From a virus, in the IMG/VR virus record IMGVR_UViG_3300044225_005748, positions 1 to 23,400 of that record: a stretch of DNA of 23,400 nucleotides; one strand, written 5' to 3'. Position numbers and translations under genes: made by a program. Below the pieces are notes generated by a model. The model worked only from the letters and a program-made list of their open reading frames with translations, was not told where the DNA came from and did no database searches. This document shows positions 15,937 through 22,168 of this stretch, in pieces. How positions within the stretch are numbered: position 1 is the first letter of the stretch; each line of letters begins with the position of its first letter.

Positions 15937-16708
15937 CATTTACAAACTCATAGAGAAGTTGTCCCCACATGTGATGACCTTGCTGATTAGGGTGTCCATC
16001 ATTTTCACTTTTAGTCCATCCGTTTTTTGCCACGTATTCAAACTGACTCTGCACATAATCCTCGTTTGACACTTGAACTTTGTGGTCTGCACTGCTTCTG
16101 TTTTTGATCTGCATCTGCACATTGTCTTTCACATGTGATGAAGCCTCAAAATTAAAAAATCGATTTGTGTCTATCTGCTTTTTGAAAAGTGCCAGGTCCG
16201 GACGTTGTTTTCCGTTTACATCATTCTCTGGTAAGTCGTTGCTGAGTGCCCAATAGAACACGTAAGGAATCTTGTGATGCTGTAAGAACATCTGCAACAT
16301 TAATATTTCCTCATATAGTTTGACTGTGCTGTCTAACTCAAGATCAAAGTCTTTGTCTCTCATAAAAAAATCATGTTGCCAAAGTTGCCAAGTGCCCCAT
16401 TGGTAGGAAAACTTTAACAGTTCTCCTTTCAATCCACCTTGTTTCTCTTTTGGAGTTTTCATTGTGCTGGTGTAGTCATATCGAAAAGCAGTGGTCCAAC
16501 CAACAGACACGAAGGTGTCTTTCATTCTTTCGGGATTCTGATAAAACCAGTTCATGGTTGTGTTGACTATACGGCGATTGCCTCTTCCGCCCTTTGCTAA
16601 ATTTATAGTAGGGCCAATGCCTAATTTTTCTCCAAGATATTGATGACAACTGTTGTAAGTCTTCTTTGTACTAAAACTGCAACCATTACTGAGGTGATGA
16701 GTTATCAT
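15920..16708 (-). CDS. SGNH-hydrolase-like protein (second of three)
   Basis: A 262-aa protein starting with the nucleophile block LSNGCSFSTKK (S11), then NLAKGGRGNRRIVN (Gly/Asn blocks) and a terminal NDGHPNQQGHHMW with D237 and H239 as the likely catalytic pair. The middle, VSVGWTTAFRYDY and FYWALSNDLPEND, fits the family but no close relative is recognised. There is no signal peptide. It overlaps by four bases (ATGA) with the glycosyltransferase gene that precedes it on the minus strand, so the two are translated in step; a sugar acyl group is the natural substrate guess. Could also be inactive. Confidence 0.65.
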   Translation of the reverse strand: MITHHLSNGCSFSTKKTYNSCHQYLGEKLGIGPTINLAKGGRGNRRIVNTTMNWFYQNPERMKDTFVSVGWTTAFRYDYTSTMKTPKEKQGGLKGELLKFSYQWGTWQLWQHDFFMRDKDFDLELDSTVKLYEEILMLQMFLQHHKIPYVFYWALSNDLPENDVNGKQRPDLALFKKQIDTNRFFNFEASSHVKDNVQMQIKNRSSADHKVQVSNEDYVQSQFEYVAKNGWTKSENDGHPNQQGHHMWGQLLYEFVNARKLL

Positions 16709-17619
16709 ATGCTTTTCCTAATGTGTTGCCAACATGTTCCGTCGGCTAGTTCTTTCTTACTGTACTGACACATACTTATTTTTTTGATCCAATCAAGTTT
16801 GTCATCCATATAGGGCGACTCAATATCTGAAAGAGATATCGAACTGACTTCGTAGGCCATGTTACCTTTGTCACAGGCTATATTTGGTATGCCTGCCAGC
16901 ACGGCATCGACGGCACTGCCGCTACTGAATGTTACCACGCACCATGCCCTGTTAAAGTCATCCTCCAACGGTCTAAGATTATTCGGTAACATATTTTGCA
17001 CCACTTCAACATTGTCAAATGTCTTTTGAATCACTTTGTATCTTCTTTCGTCCTCGTGCCGCGGCAACGGATGTGGTCTGATGACTATTCGCCTGTCGGT
17101 ATGTTTTTTTAGTTCGATTATGGTTTCTTCACACCATTCAAAAATGTCCTTGCCCCTCAGGCTGGCATCTCCGGGGTTCTGCATACATATCACAACATCA
17201 TCTCCTCGCTGTTTCCACGAGACGTTTGGATCTACTCCACATTCAGCAAAAACTTTTTTATAACGTTCGTGGTCAATATGTTCGAATCCCCATTTTGCTT
17301 CATCCCACAAGAAGCCATTGACTCCGGCTCTCACGTGCTCGTGATCTGTTATCCTTGCGTTTCTTCCTATCACTGGAGTCTCGAACTGAACGAACTTTTT
17401 AAAACGTGTGCTGATACTGTTTTTAATCTTATGATGCAGTGACGTCCTGTATGTTTTGAAACTTCCGTAAATGACCGCTGTGTCATATCTCCTAGGGTCC
17501 GGCATGCGGTCAACTAAGATAGATTCATCTCCGCACTTGCGTATTCCTTCATGAAAGTCTTTTAACTTCAATTTATAATGGTGCCTATGGGCAGATGGTA
17601 ATGCTATTGCAACTTTCAT
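16705..17619 (-). CDS. Capsule/surface polysaccharide glycosyltransferase-like protein
   Basis: A 304-aa protein with a glycosyltransferase-B-like layout. N-terminal half: MKVAIALPSAHRHHYKLKL, YDTAVIYGSF. C-terminal half: VVICMQNPGDASLRG, RRIVIRPHPLPRHED, then WCVVTFSSGSAVDAVLAGIP, the donor-site loop, and a tail W-x-x-I-S-x-CQYSKKEL-x-DGT-x-W. The FSSGSA...GIP and the aromatic tail match the partial gene at 1-357. It would move a sugar onto a surface glycan precursor. The gene starts 56 bases from a divergent gene and runs into the SGNH gene with an ATGA overlap. Family fairly sure; donor and acceptor unknown. Confidence 0.7.
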   Translation of the reverse strand: MKVAIALPSAHRHHYKLKLKDFHEGIRKCGDESILVDRMPDPRRYDTAVIYGSFKTYRTSLHHKIKNSISTRFKKFVQFETPVIGRNARITDHEHVRAGVNGFLWDEAKWGFEHIDHERYKKVFAECGVDPNVSWKQRGDDVVICMQNPGDASLRGKDIFEWCEETIIELKKHTDRRIVIRPHPLPRHEDERRYKVIQKTFDNVEVVQNMLPNNLRPLEDDFNRAWCVVTFSSGSAVDAVLAGIPNIACDKGNMAYEVSSISLSDIESPYMDDKLDWIKKISMCQYSKKELADGTCWQHIRKSI

Positions 17620-17675
17620 TTTTTATATTTAAGTGTATGCAGAATGGATAATTATATTTGCATGAGGCGTTTAAA

Positions 17676-17873
17676 ATGGCAATACATCACGATTACAAAA
17701 ACAGACGAGGTGAGAAGAAACTACGTAAGCAACACAAGAGAGACATGCGTAGGTTAAAGAATGCACCTTCGAAAAATACAACACAGCAAGACCAAAAAAA
17801 TGACACATATGTGGCATCTCCTGATGAGGTGATCACTCTAGACCTCATCACTAATCCAAACAAGATCAAATGA
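17676..17873 (+). CDS. Small basic protein (65 aa) coupled to a radical SAM gene
   Basis: A 65-aa protein with a strongly basic, His-containing start (MAIHHDYKNRRGEKKLRKQH), a second basic stretch KRDMRRLKNAPSKN, and an acidic-neutral end VASPDEVITLDLITN. ATG 17676 has a GAGG eight bases upstream; a TTG at 17658 is also in frame but has less support. Its stop overlaps the start of the radical SAM gene (ATGA), so both are probably made together. No cysteines and no obvious leader-core boundary, so if it is a peptide substrate it would be an unusual one. A nucleic-acid-binding small protein is the plainer reading. Confidence 0.55.
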   Translation: MAIHHDYKNRRGEKKLRKQHKRDMRRLKNAPSKNTTQQDQKNDTYVASPDEVITLDLITNPNKIK

Positions 17874-18901
17874 ATATAGACGAACAGAAGTTTGCCTGGT
17901 ATGGAATAGATACCAAAAAGGATCTAAACCTCAGTGCTATTTGTAACAAACCGTTTAGTACAGTGCTCGTTGATAAGTTAGGAGATGTCTATCTGTGTGA
18001 TTGCCAGGCATGGTTACCAGCACCCGTTGGCAATCTACACGAACATAGTTTGGAACAAATCTTTGAGAACGAGAACGCAGAAGAGATACGAGAAACAATG
18101 TTGGATGGGTCATACAAATACTGTAACACAAAGCAGTGTATCTTTCTCAACAACGAATTTATACAGAGACAAGCAACACTTGTACCACCTGTTGAACTAG
18201 TGACCATTAGACTGGGCATAGATGAAAGTTGCAATCTTAGATGTCCTAGTTGTAGAACAGAAATGATATACGACACCGACAGGGACAGTCTCAAAAAGAA
18301 ATTTAGAATAGCAGACAAGGTAATAGATTATTTAAACCATGATGACAACGGACTCAACATCATAATTGGAAGTGATGGTGATCCTTTCGCAAGTCTGGTT
18401 TATAGATATCTAATGAAACACGCACCAAATAAAGGCAGTGTAAGATACAGCATACAAACTAATGGCCTGTTGATAAAAAAAATGATGTTGAGGTTTTCGA
18501 ATGTGTTTAACAATCTACAGATGCTACAAGTCAGCATCGATGGTGCAACAAAAGACACATACGAGAAAATACGTCTCGGCGGTAAATGGGAGAAGATAAA
18601 AGAAAATATGGAACACATATCAAAGGTCAAGGACCAGTACCATTTCCTGTGGCACTTCGACTTTGTGGTTCAACGAGATAACTTCCGGGAGATTCCGATG
18701 CTTTTGGAATGGGCAGACCGGTTAGGCGTTGACGCTGTGAACCTTAAACCCATAGAGGATTGGAACACGTACACTGATATCAAACAATACCAGGTTTGGA
18801 AAAAAGATCATCCCGACTATGACGAGTACAATTCAATAATGAACAGTGTCAAGGATCACCCCAAGATAGCACACAGAAATTTCCATTGGACACTTACCTA
18901 A
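17870..18901 (+). CDS. Radical SAM protein with an N-terminal twitch/SPASM-like domain
   Basis: A 343-aa protein in which the auxiliary-cluster-like module comes first: CNKPFSTVLVDKLGDVYLC (C25, C43, C45), GNLHEHSLEQIF, and C85/C90; the radical SAM site CNLRCPSC (C121, C125, C128) follows. In most family members the SPASM or twitch part is at the C-terminus, so this order is permuted. After the cluster come IIIGSDGDPF, YSIQTNGLLI, LQVSIDGATKDTYEKIR and a DFVVQRDN segment, a normal radical SAM barrel. The end is short and has no second cysteine set. Coupled to the 65-aa protein upstream and convergent with an SGNH gene (eight-base overlap). Substrate unknown; a peptide or sugar is plausible. 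Confidence 0.75.
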   Translation: MNIDEQKFAWYGIDTKKDLNLSAICNKPFSTVLVDKLGDVYLCDCQAWLPAPVGNLHEHSLEQIFENENAEEIRETMLDGSYKYCNTKQCIFLNNEFIQRQATLVPPVELVTIRLGIDESCNLRCPSCRTEMIYDTDRDSLKKKFRIADKVIDYLNHDDNGLNIIIGSDGDPFASLVYRYLMKHAPNKGSVRYSIQTNGLLIKKMMLRFSNVFNNLQMLQVSIDGATKDTYEKIRLGGKWEKIKENMEHISKVKDQYHFLWHFDFVVQRDNFREIPMLLEWADRLGVDAVNLKPIEDWNTYTDIKQYQVWKKDHPDYDEYNSIMNSVKDHPKIAHRNFHWTLT

Positions 18902-19601
18902 GTTTAGTATTGTACTTCCTTAGGAAAAGTTCTGCGAATCTTTCATGATGTTTTATACCGTAGTGTTTGCCATCACTGGCTAGGTCTGGTGTTTGGATGA
19001 TGTCTGTAATCTTTTCAAATTGTTTATCATAGATAGGCCAGCAGTCAGCGAGAGAATGGTCTCTCATTGTGTTTGGCGGCATGTCTATGTTATAAACTTG
19101 TTCTGCAAAGCAATGAAATGTTTTGGCACCGATATGTTCGGCAAATTTCTCAACCATGAATACATTGTGCAGTAGGTTGTGCTTGTCGTTGATTTCTGTG
19201 TTTTGTTTCAGCATGTGGTGGGCACCTGTTATGTTAATGCTTTGATCTTCGTACAGTTCTCTCCGGCTCCACGCGGGCCAACAACATACAATCACTTTGG
19301 GGAACAATACCTTTTCGCTGGCGTAAAGTATCCTTGTCATTAGATCAGCCGAGGCACCCGGTTGCGCCATGTTCCACCATCTAAGGTTGTCGGTGGCACT
19401 TTCTTTAGCGACTATACTACTCCATGTCTGATCTGCTTCCAGTCCTTCTCCGAAAGTGTGACTGCAACCAAGCACCACTGTGTTCTTCTTACCGTTTGGC
19501 AATGGTGTCCATTCCGGGCATCTATAGCCGTGGCTGTTGACCCCGCTATGGTTGTTTGTGAACTTTGGTATTTGATTGTCTGAATAGAATCCGTACTGCA
19601 T
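18894..19601 (-). CDS. SGNH-hydrolase-like protein (third of three)
   Basis: A 235-aa protein with nucleophile block VVLGCSHTFGEG (S47), a QPGASADLMTRIL segment supplying Gly and a nearby Asn, and a terminal SDGKHYG with D210 and H213 as likely catalytic residues. The frame can be extended to a GTG at 19634, but that would run into the tRNA gene (its 3' end), so ATG 19601 is chosen; the tRNA lies 20 bases upstream and points the same way. It is the third SGNH-type protein here. Relatives at 11633 and 15920 differ strongly, so this is not a recent triplication. Substrate unknown. Confidence 0.65.
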   Translation of the reverse strand: MQYGFYSDNQIPKFTNNHSGVNSHGYRCPEWTPLPNGKKNTVVLGCSHTFGEGLEADQTWSSIVAKESATDNLRWWNMAQPGASADLMTRILYASEKVLFPKVIVCCWPAWSRRELYEDQSINITGAHHMLKQNTEINDKHNLLHNVFMVEKFAEHIGAKTFHCFAEQVYNIDMPPNTMRDHSLADCWPIYDKQFEKITDIIQTPDLASDGKHYGIKHHERFAELFLRKYNTKLR

Positions 19602-19620
19602 GGAATATTTACTTACCCTA

Positions 19621-19696
19621 TGGTGCCGCTTCACGGATTCGAACCGCGGACCTACTGATTACAAATCAGTTGCTCTACCAACTGAGCTAAAGCGGC
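19621..19696 (-). tRNA. tRNA-Thr (anticodon UGU)
   Basis: A 76-base tRNA on the minus strand with a perfect 7-bp acceptor stem (GCCGCTT with AAGCGGC), normal D arm (TAGCTCAGTTGGTAGAGCA), a 5-bp anticodon stem ACTGA/TCAGT around loop TTTGTAA, T arm with GGTTCGAATCC, and an encoded CCA end (19621-19623). The anticodon TGT maps to ACA at 19661-19663 on the plus strand. It would read ACA (and other ACN) threonine codons; phage often carry tRNAs that suit their own AT-rich codon use. It shares direction with the SGNH gene 20 bases away. Confidence 0.95.
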
Positions 19697-19719
19697 GTTT
19701 GTGTTAATATAGTACACTA

Positions 19720-19744
19720 TAAACGGTGTGTAGTCTACCGTTTA
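19720..19744. repeat. Perfect inverted repeat between tRNA and the control region
   Basis: TAAACGGT (19720-19727) and ACCGTTTA (19737-19744) are exact inverted copies with a 9-base loop. It lies upstream of the minus-strand tRNA. It may be an operator or a small hairpin in the leader of the tRNA transcript. There is no T-run on either side that would make it a normal terminator. Confidence 0.5.
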
Positions 19745-19829
19745 AACGCACATAGACGCCTGCACACGCATGGTAAAAGCATATCAGTTGTTTGTGTATA
19801 AGAGTGTTTTGTTAAGGTCAAAAACAAAG

Positions 19830-19865
19830 ACCAAAAGAACCAAAATAACCAAATGTACCGAAGAT
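19830..19865. repeat. Degenerate 9-bp tandem repeat (ACCAAANNN x4)
   Basis: Four successive 9-bp units: ACCAAAAGA, ACCAAAATA, ACCAAATGT, ACCGAAGAT. The first seven bases are nearly constant. Could be binding sites near a control region. No gene is well supported in this stretch; the open frame on the plus strand (19770-19964) overlaps the small minus gene and has no start signal. Otherwise 19745-19913 holds nothing I can recognise. Confidence 0.4.
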
Positions 19866-19913
19866 CTTATCTACCTGATAAGAAATCCTGTTCATCATCT
19901 GTATAGGGCCACA

Positions 19914-20072
19914 TTATTGAACCACCTTCCAGTGTGCTGGCCAGTCCGCTTCTTTTTCTTTTGATGATACCACGATGTCGTTGTCCGGTGTTTCATCCCA
20001 ACAGCAATCGTCTCGAGAAACACACCTACTTTCAACATACACCTTCTTAGATTTTTTCTTGTCTTCGTACAT
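19914..20072 (-). CDS. Small Cys/Trp-containing protein (52 aa)
   Basis: A 52-aa frame on the minus strand with a full Shine-Dalgarno (AAGGAG, six bases before the ATG at 20072). It has a basic start (MYEDKKKSKKVYVESR), a cysteine-rich middle CVSRDDCCWDE (three Cys), then an acidic segment and EADWPAHWKVVQ. The three cysteines could bind a metal but there is no second set. It is read from the TGTAAA-box region (20084-20201), so that region could be its own operator. No known family recognised. The good RBS and sound composition make it more likely than the overlapping plus-strand frame. Confidence 0.65.
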   Translation of the reverse strand: MYEDKKKSKKVYVESRCVSRDDCCWDETPDNDIVVSSKEKEADWPAHWKVVQ

Positions 20073-20083
20073 TGTATTCTCCT

Positions 20084-20201
20084 TGTAAACTTTTGTTTGT
20101 AAATTTACTTATTGTAAACTTATTAACAAAATCACGGAAAAGCAAGTCATATGTTGTAAATGATGTAAATGTTTTGTAAATTTAAATTTACAAAATTTAC
20201 A
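20084..20201. repeat. TGTAAA box cluster with a 24-bp perfect palindrome
   Basis: Eight TGTAAA hexamers within 118 bases: plus strand at 20084, 20098, 20113, 20155, 20164 and 20175, and reversed (TTTACA) at 20187 and 20196. At 20172-20195 a perfect 24-bp palindrome is built from them (left half TTTTGTAAATTT); a smaller palindrome GTAAATTTAC sits at 20099-20108. The region is very AT-rich and lies between the divergent small genes at 20072 and 20325. It could be a repressor or activator operator cluster, or iterons of a replication origin. Nothing here encodes a protein. Confidence 0.75.
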
Positions 20202-20229
20202 AATAGTAAATCACCAGTATTAATTTACT

Positions 20230-20305
20230 GCGTCGGTTAAAATAAATACTTTACGTTGATCCCAAAGGGACGGAAGTAGGACAACCGAAGCAACGCACTT
20301 TTTTT
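20230..20305 (+). promoter_or_regulatory. Candidate late promoter and structured leader of the 20325 gene
   Basis: AATAAATA at 20241-20248 is one base from the T4 late box. It is followed by a hairpin TCCC-AAA-GGGA (20260-20270), then AACCG (20283-20287) and ACGC (20293-20296), which pair with CGGTT (20234-20238) and GCGT (20230-20233), and a run of seven T at 20299-20305. The whole could fold as a nested structure ending in a U-tract. If transcription begins at the late box, only the inner hairpin is in the RNA. It may be a leader regulating the gene at 20325 or a short non-coding RNA. Confidence 0.4.
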
Positions 20306-20324
20306 AAGAACAAAGGAGAAGTGT

Positions 20325-20561
20325 GTGAAAAAACTTATACATAGCGTCACATTCAGACATTTACAAATAAGAGTTTACCAAGATGGTGAAGACAATTACG
20401 ATCTGATTTTCACATCTTGTGACTACCCTTATTTCAGAGTACAACATAGAGATTTGGATGCATTGAGTCTGGATCATGTGTACATTCCATTAAGAAATAG
20501 AGCCTGGCTCCTACAGTGGCTTCCACCTAGATGGTGTCATTTTTTAGTAATAGGAACCTAA
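20325..20561 (+). CDS. Small phage protein of unknown function (78 aa)
   Basis: A 78-aa protein starting with GTG, seven bases after an AAGGAG Shine-Dalgarno, one of the best in this window. The start KKLIHSVTFRHLQIRVYQDG and DNYDLIFTSCDYPYF look like alternating strands; the end is rich in Trp and Pro (RAWLLQWLPPRWCHFLVIG). No signal peptide, no known motif. It lies downstream of the structured leader at 20230-20305 and the palindrome cluster, so it may be under special control. I do not recognise it. Confidence 0.6.
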   Translation: MKKLIHSVTFRHLQIRVYQDGEDNYDLIFTSCDYPYFRVQHRDLDALSLDHVYIPLRNRAWLLQWLPPRWCHFLVIGT

Positions 20562-20610
20562 GAACATCACTTCAAAAGATCCAAGATTGCAGGGAATATA
20601 AGAAACTTAT

Positions 20611-20634
20611 CACTTGGTCGTCCGCCGCCAAGTG
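20611..20634. repeat. Perfect hairpin (CACTTGG / CCAAGTG)
   Basis: CACTTGG (20611-20617) and CCAAGTG (20628-20634) pair perfectly with a GC-rich 10-base loop. No T-run follows on either strand, so a normal intrinsic terminator is unlikely. It sits between the 20325 and 20676 genes; a processing or pausing site is possible. Confidence 0.45.
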
Positions 20635-20675
20635 TGTGCTGTTAACTCTCCATCAACATCAATTAAATAATCTGT

Positions 20676-21023
20676 ATGAAAAAACACGACCAAGAACATC
20701 TAGATAAAATTCTATTGCGTCTATCATTGTGCTTGGTGTTGATGTTGATGCTTGTGCAGTGCGGTCCGAAGAATCAAGATATACTGATCAACCCTGACAA
20801 GAAGAAAACACACCCCGCTGAATCCCAGACTGTCACATCCACAGAGAGCGTGATCAATCCCGAGGGCAAGAAGACAAGCAAACCAGGGTCAACGGGTATC
20901 ACCGACTTTGACAGCATGGCAAACATCTTGGGTTGCATGTTCGCTCCGGCGGAGTGTCAGGACAAGAAGGATCTTGCGTCCACAGAGGATCAAAAGGGTG
21001 ACGGCAACAGCGAATCAAAATAA
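20676..21023 (+). CDS. Lipoprotein-like secreted protein (115 aa)
   Basis: A 115-aa protein with a basic start (MKKHDQEHLDKILLR), a hydrophobic stretch LSLCLVLMLMLV and then QCG, which looks like a lipoprotein signal with the conserved Cys at 34; the residue before it is Gln, unusual for a lipobox. The rest is low-complexity: Lys, Thr, Ser, Pro, Gly, with two near repeats INPDKKKTHP and INPEGKKTSKP. This suits a flexible surface or periplasmic peptide. It could be linked to host-surface change. The end overlaps the minus-strand gene at 20990 by 34 bases. Function unknown. Confidence 0.6.
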   Translation: MKKHDQEHLDKILLRLSLCLVLMLMLVQCGPKNQDILINPDKKKTHPAESQTVTSTESVINPEGKKTSKPGSTGITDFDSMANILGCMFAPAECQDKKDLASTEDQKGDGNSESK

Positions 21024-21181
21024 TCCCTAGACACCATTTCTAGTTCCACGGCGTCCGCTCCGTCCTTGTACAGTTGCCTGACATCTTTCAATACCATGCT
21101 GTAGGGGAAGTAACCCCAATGGTATGTTTCCGTCTTGTTGTGTTTTGTGACTTTGACCCTGTAAAAACAATCTCTTTTCAT
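20990..21181 (-). CDS. Small protein, paralogue-like to 22746-22928 (63 aa)
   Basis: A 63-aa frame on the minus strand. It begins MKRDCFYRVKVTK, then a TYHWGYFPYS strand, a helix LKDVRQLYKDG, and AVELEMVSRDYFDSLL. This resembles in order the 60-aa protein at 22746-22928 (CYYEVIVSRD, helix, VIRITKKEYL): both pair a C-[FY]-Y-x-V-x-V start with a closing strand, [ST]-[RK]-x-x-[YF]. The divergent gene at 21193 starts only 11 bases away, so the promoter must lie within one of the genes. No Shine-Dalgarno is visible. Could be chance; the resemblance is the main support. Confidence 0.45.
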   Translation of the reverse strand: MKRDCFYRVKVTKHNKTETYHWGYFPYSMVLKDVRQLYKDGADAVELEMVSRDYFDSLLPSPF

Positions 21182-21192
21182 GTAAATATTTG

Positions 21193-21456
21193 ATGCGTTT
21201 TGTTACTATTGTATTGATATTATGCAGTTTGTCAACTGCCTTACACAGCGACCATCCATTGACATTTGCCGAGTTCGAGGCCAGGGAACAGTTGATGCAG
21301 TATCACGTCAACATAGACGAACTGTTCAAGCAGTTGCGTTACGCCAAGGGTCCTCTGCGAGAAAAGGTGCTGGAAGAGATACAGGACATGTTGCAGTTGA
21401 TAAACCAACAGGTGGAATACATGCTGGAACTAGATCAACAGGCCCATGGTAAATAA
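21193..21456 (+). CDS. Small secreted helical protein (87 aa)
   Basis: An 87-aa protein with a signal-peptide-like start (MRFVTIVLILCSLSTALHS), cut expected after ALHS, then a long amphipathic helix rich in Glu, Gln and Leu (TFAEFEAREQLMQYH, LREKVLEEIQDMLQLIN, VEYMLELDQQ). A TTG just before the ATG is in frame but adds nothing. It would act in the periplasm, probably as a coiled-coil partner. Four bases after its stop comes the tiny membrane protein at 21461, so they may form a pair such as a lysis or entry-blocking device (inference). Not recognised by family. Confidence 0.6.
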   Translation: MRFVTIVLILCSLSTALHSDHPLTFAEFEAREQLMQYHVNIDELFKQLRYAKGPLREKVLEEIQDMLQLINQQVEYMLELDQQAHGK

Positions 21457-21460
21457 TTGC

Positions 21461-21574
21461 ATGTTTTTAACTATCGCATTCATAGTAGGATTCATCGCAG
21501 GTTGGTGGGTAAATGAAAAAGTCGAAAATCTCGGCCAAAAAATAAATCCACTCAACTGGATCAAGAAGAAGTAG
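21461..21574 (+). CDS. Tiny membrane protein (37 aa)
   Basis: A 37-aa frame with one membrane helix ([16 protein letters not shown]), followed by a short polar tail [20 protein letters not shown] with three terminal lysines. The layout (short N-terminal helix, basic end inside) matches a single-pass inner-membrane protein. It starts four bases after the 21193 gene stop and ends overlapping the tail of clpP by 14 bases. Too short for the usual gene finders. Function unknown. Confidence 0.6.
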   Translation: MFLTIAFIVGFIAGWWVNEKVENLGQKINPLNWIKKK

Positions 21575-22160
21575 TATCTTCTCTCTTGTCTACAATAGTA
21601 TCTGCCAGGCCATAATCAACGGCCTGCTTCGCGGTCATGAAGTTGTCTCTTTCCATGTCCGTCCTCAACTTATCAACAGGCTGTGCTGTGTGCTTGTGGT
21701 ACACCTCGATCAACTCGTCCTTCCATCTCAACAGTTCCTTGGCCTGTATCTCCACGTCCGATGCCTGTCCCGACGCTCCGCCCAACGGTTGGTGTATCAT
21801 GTGTCTCGCATGTGGCAACATCATCCGCTTGCCTTTGGTGCCGGCGGAGGCCAGCAGTGAACCCATGCTACATGCCTGTCCCATCACCATCGTCCTGATG
21901 TCACACTGTATATACTGCATGGTGTCGTATATGGCCATGCCCGCGGTGACCAGGCCGCCCGGGGAATTGATGTAGAGCGTGATGTCCTTGGTGCTGTCCT
22001 GTGACTCCAGGAACAGCAGTTGACTGCACAGCAGGCTCGCGGAGTGCTCCGATATCGGGCCTTCCAGCATGATGATCCTGTCCTTGAGCAGTCTCGAGAA
22101 TATGTCGTAACTTCTCTCGCCTTTGCTTGTCTGTTCTATCACTATGGGTGTCAGTGGCAT
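21561..22160 (-). CDS. clpP: ClpP serine protease
   Basis: A 199-aa ClpP. From ATG 22160 it reads [19 protein letters not shown], aligning with the mature start of bacterial ClpP, so the frame upstream to a GTG at 22214 is probably promoter rather than coding. Catalytic triad present: Ser in GQACSMG, His in MIHQPLGG, Asp in ERDNFM, at positions equal to S97, H122 and D171 of mature E. coli ClpP. Odd: the residue next to the nucleophilic Ser is Cys instead of the near-invariant Ala. ClpP forms a barrel that degrades proteins fed by Clp ATPases; a phage version may redirect the host complex. The region is GC-rich and looks acquired. No ClpX/ClpA gene is in the window. Confidence 0.9.
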   Translation of the reverse strand: MPLTPIVIEQTSKGERSYDIFSRLLKDRIIMLEGPISEHSASLLCSQLLFLESQDSTKDITLYINSPGGLVTAGMAIYDTMQYIQCDIRTMVMGQACSMGSLLASAGTKGKRMMLPHARHMIHQPLGGASGQASDVEIQAKELLRWKDELIEVYHKHTAQPVDKLRTDMERDNFMTAKQAVDYGLADTIVDKREDTTSS

Positions 22161-22168
22161 ATGTGTGT

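Noticed and set aside
19770-19964. Plus-strand open frame of 64 aa
   Set aside because: No Shine-Dalgarno, low-complexity Lys/Thr run coming from the 9-bp repeat, and an overlap with the better supported minus-strand gene at 19914-20072.
20611-20634. Hairpin as intrinsic terminator
   Set aside because: A perfect stem, but no T-run follows on either strand.
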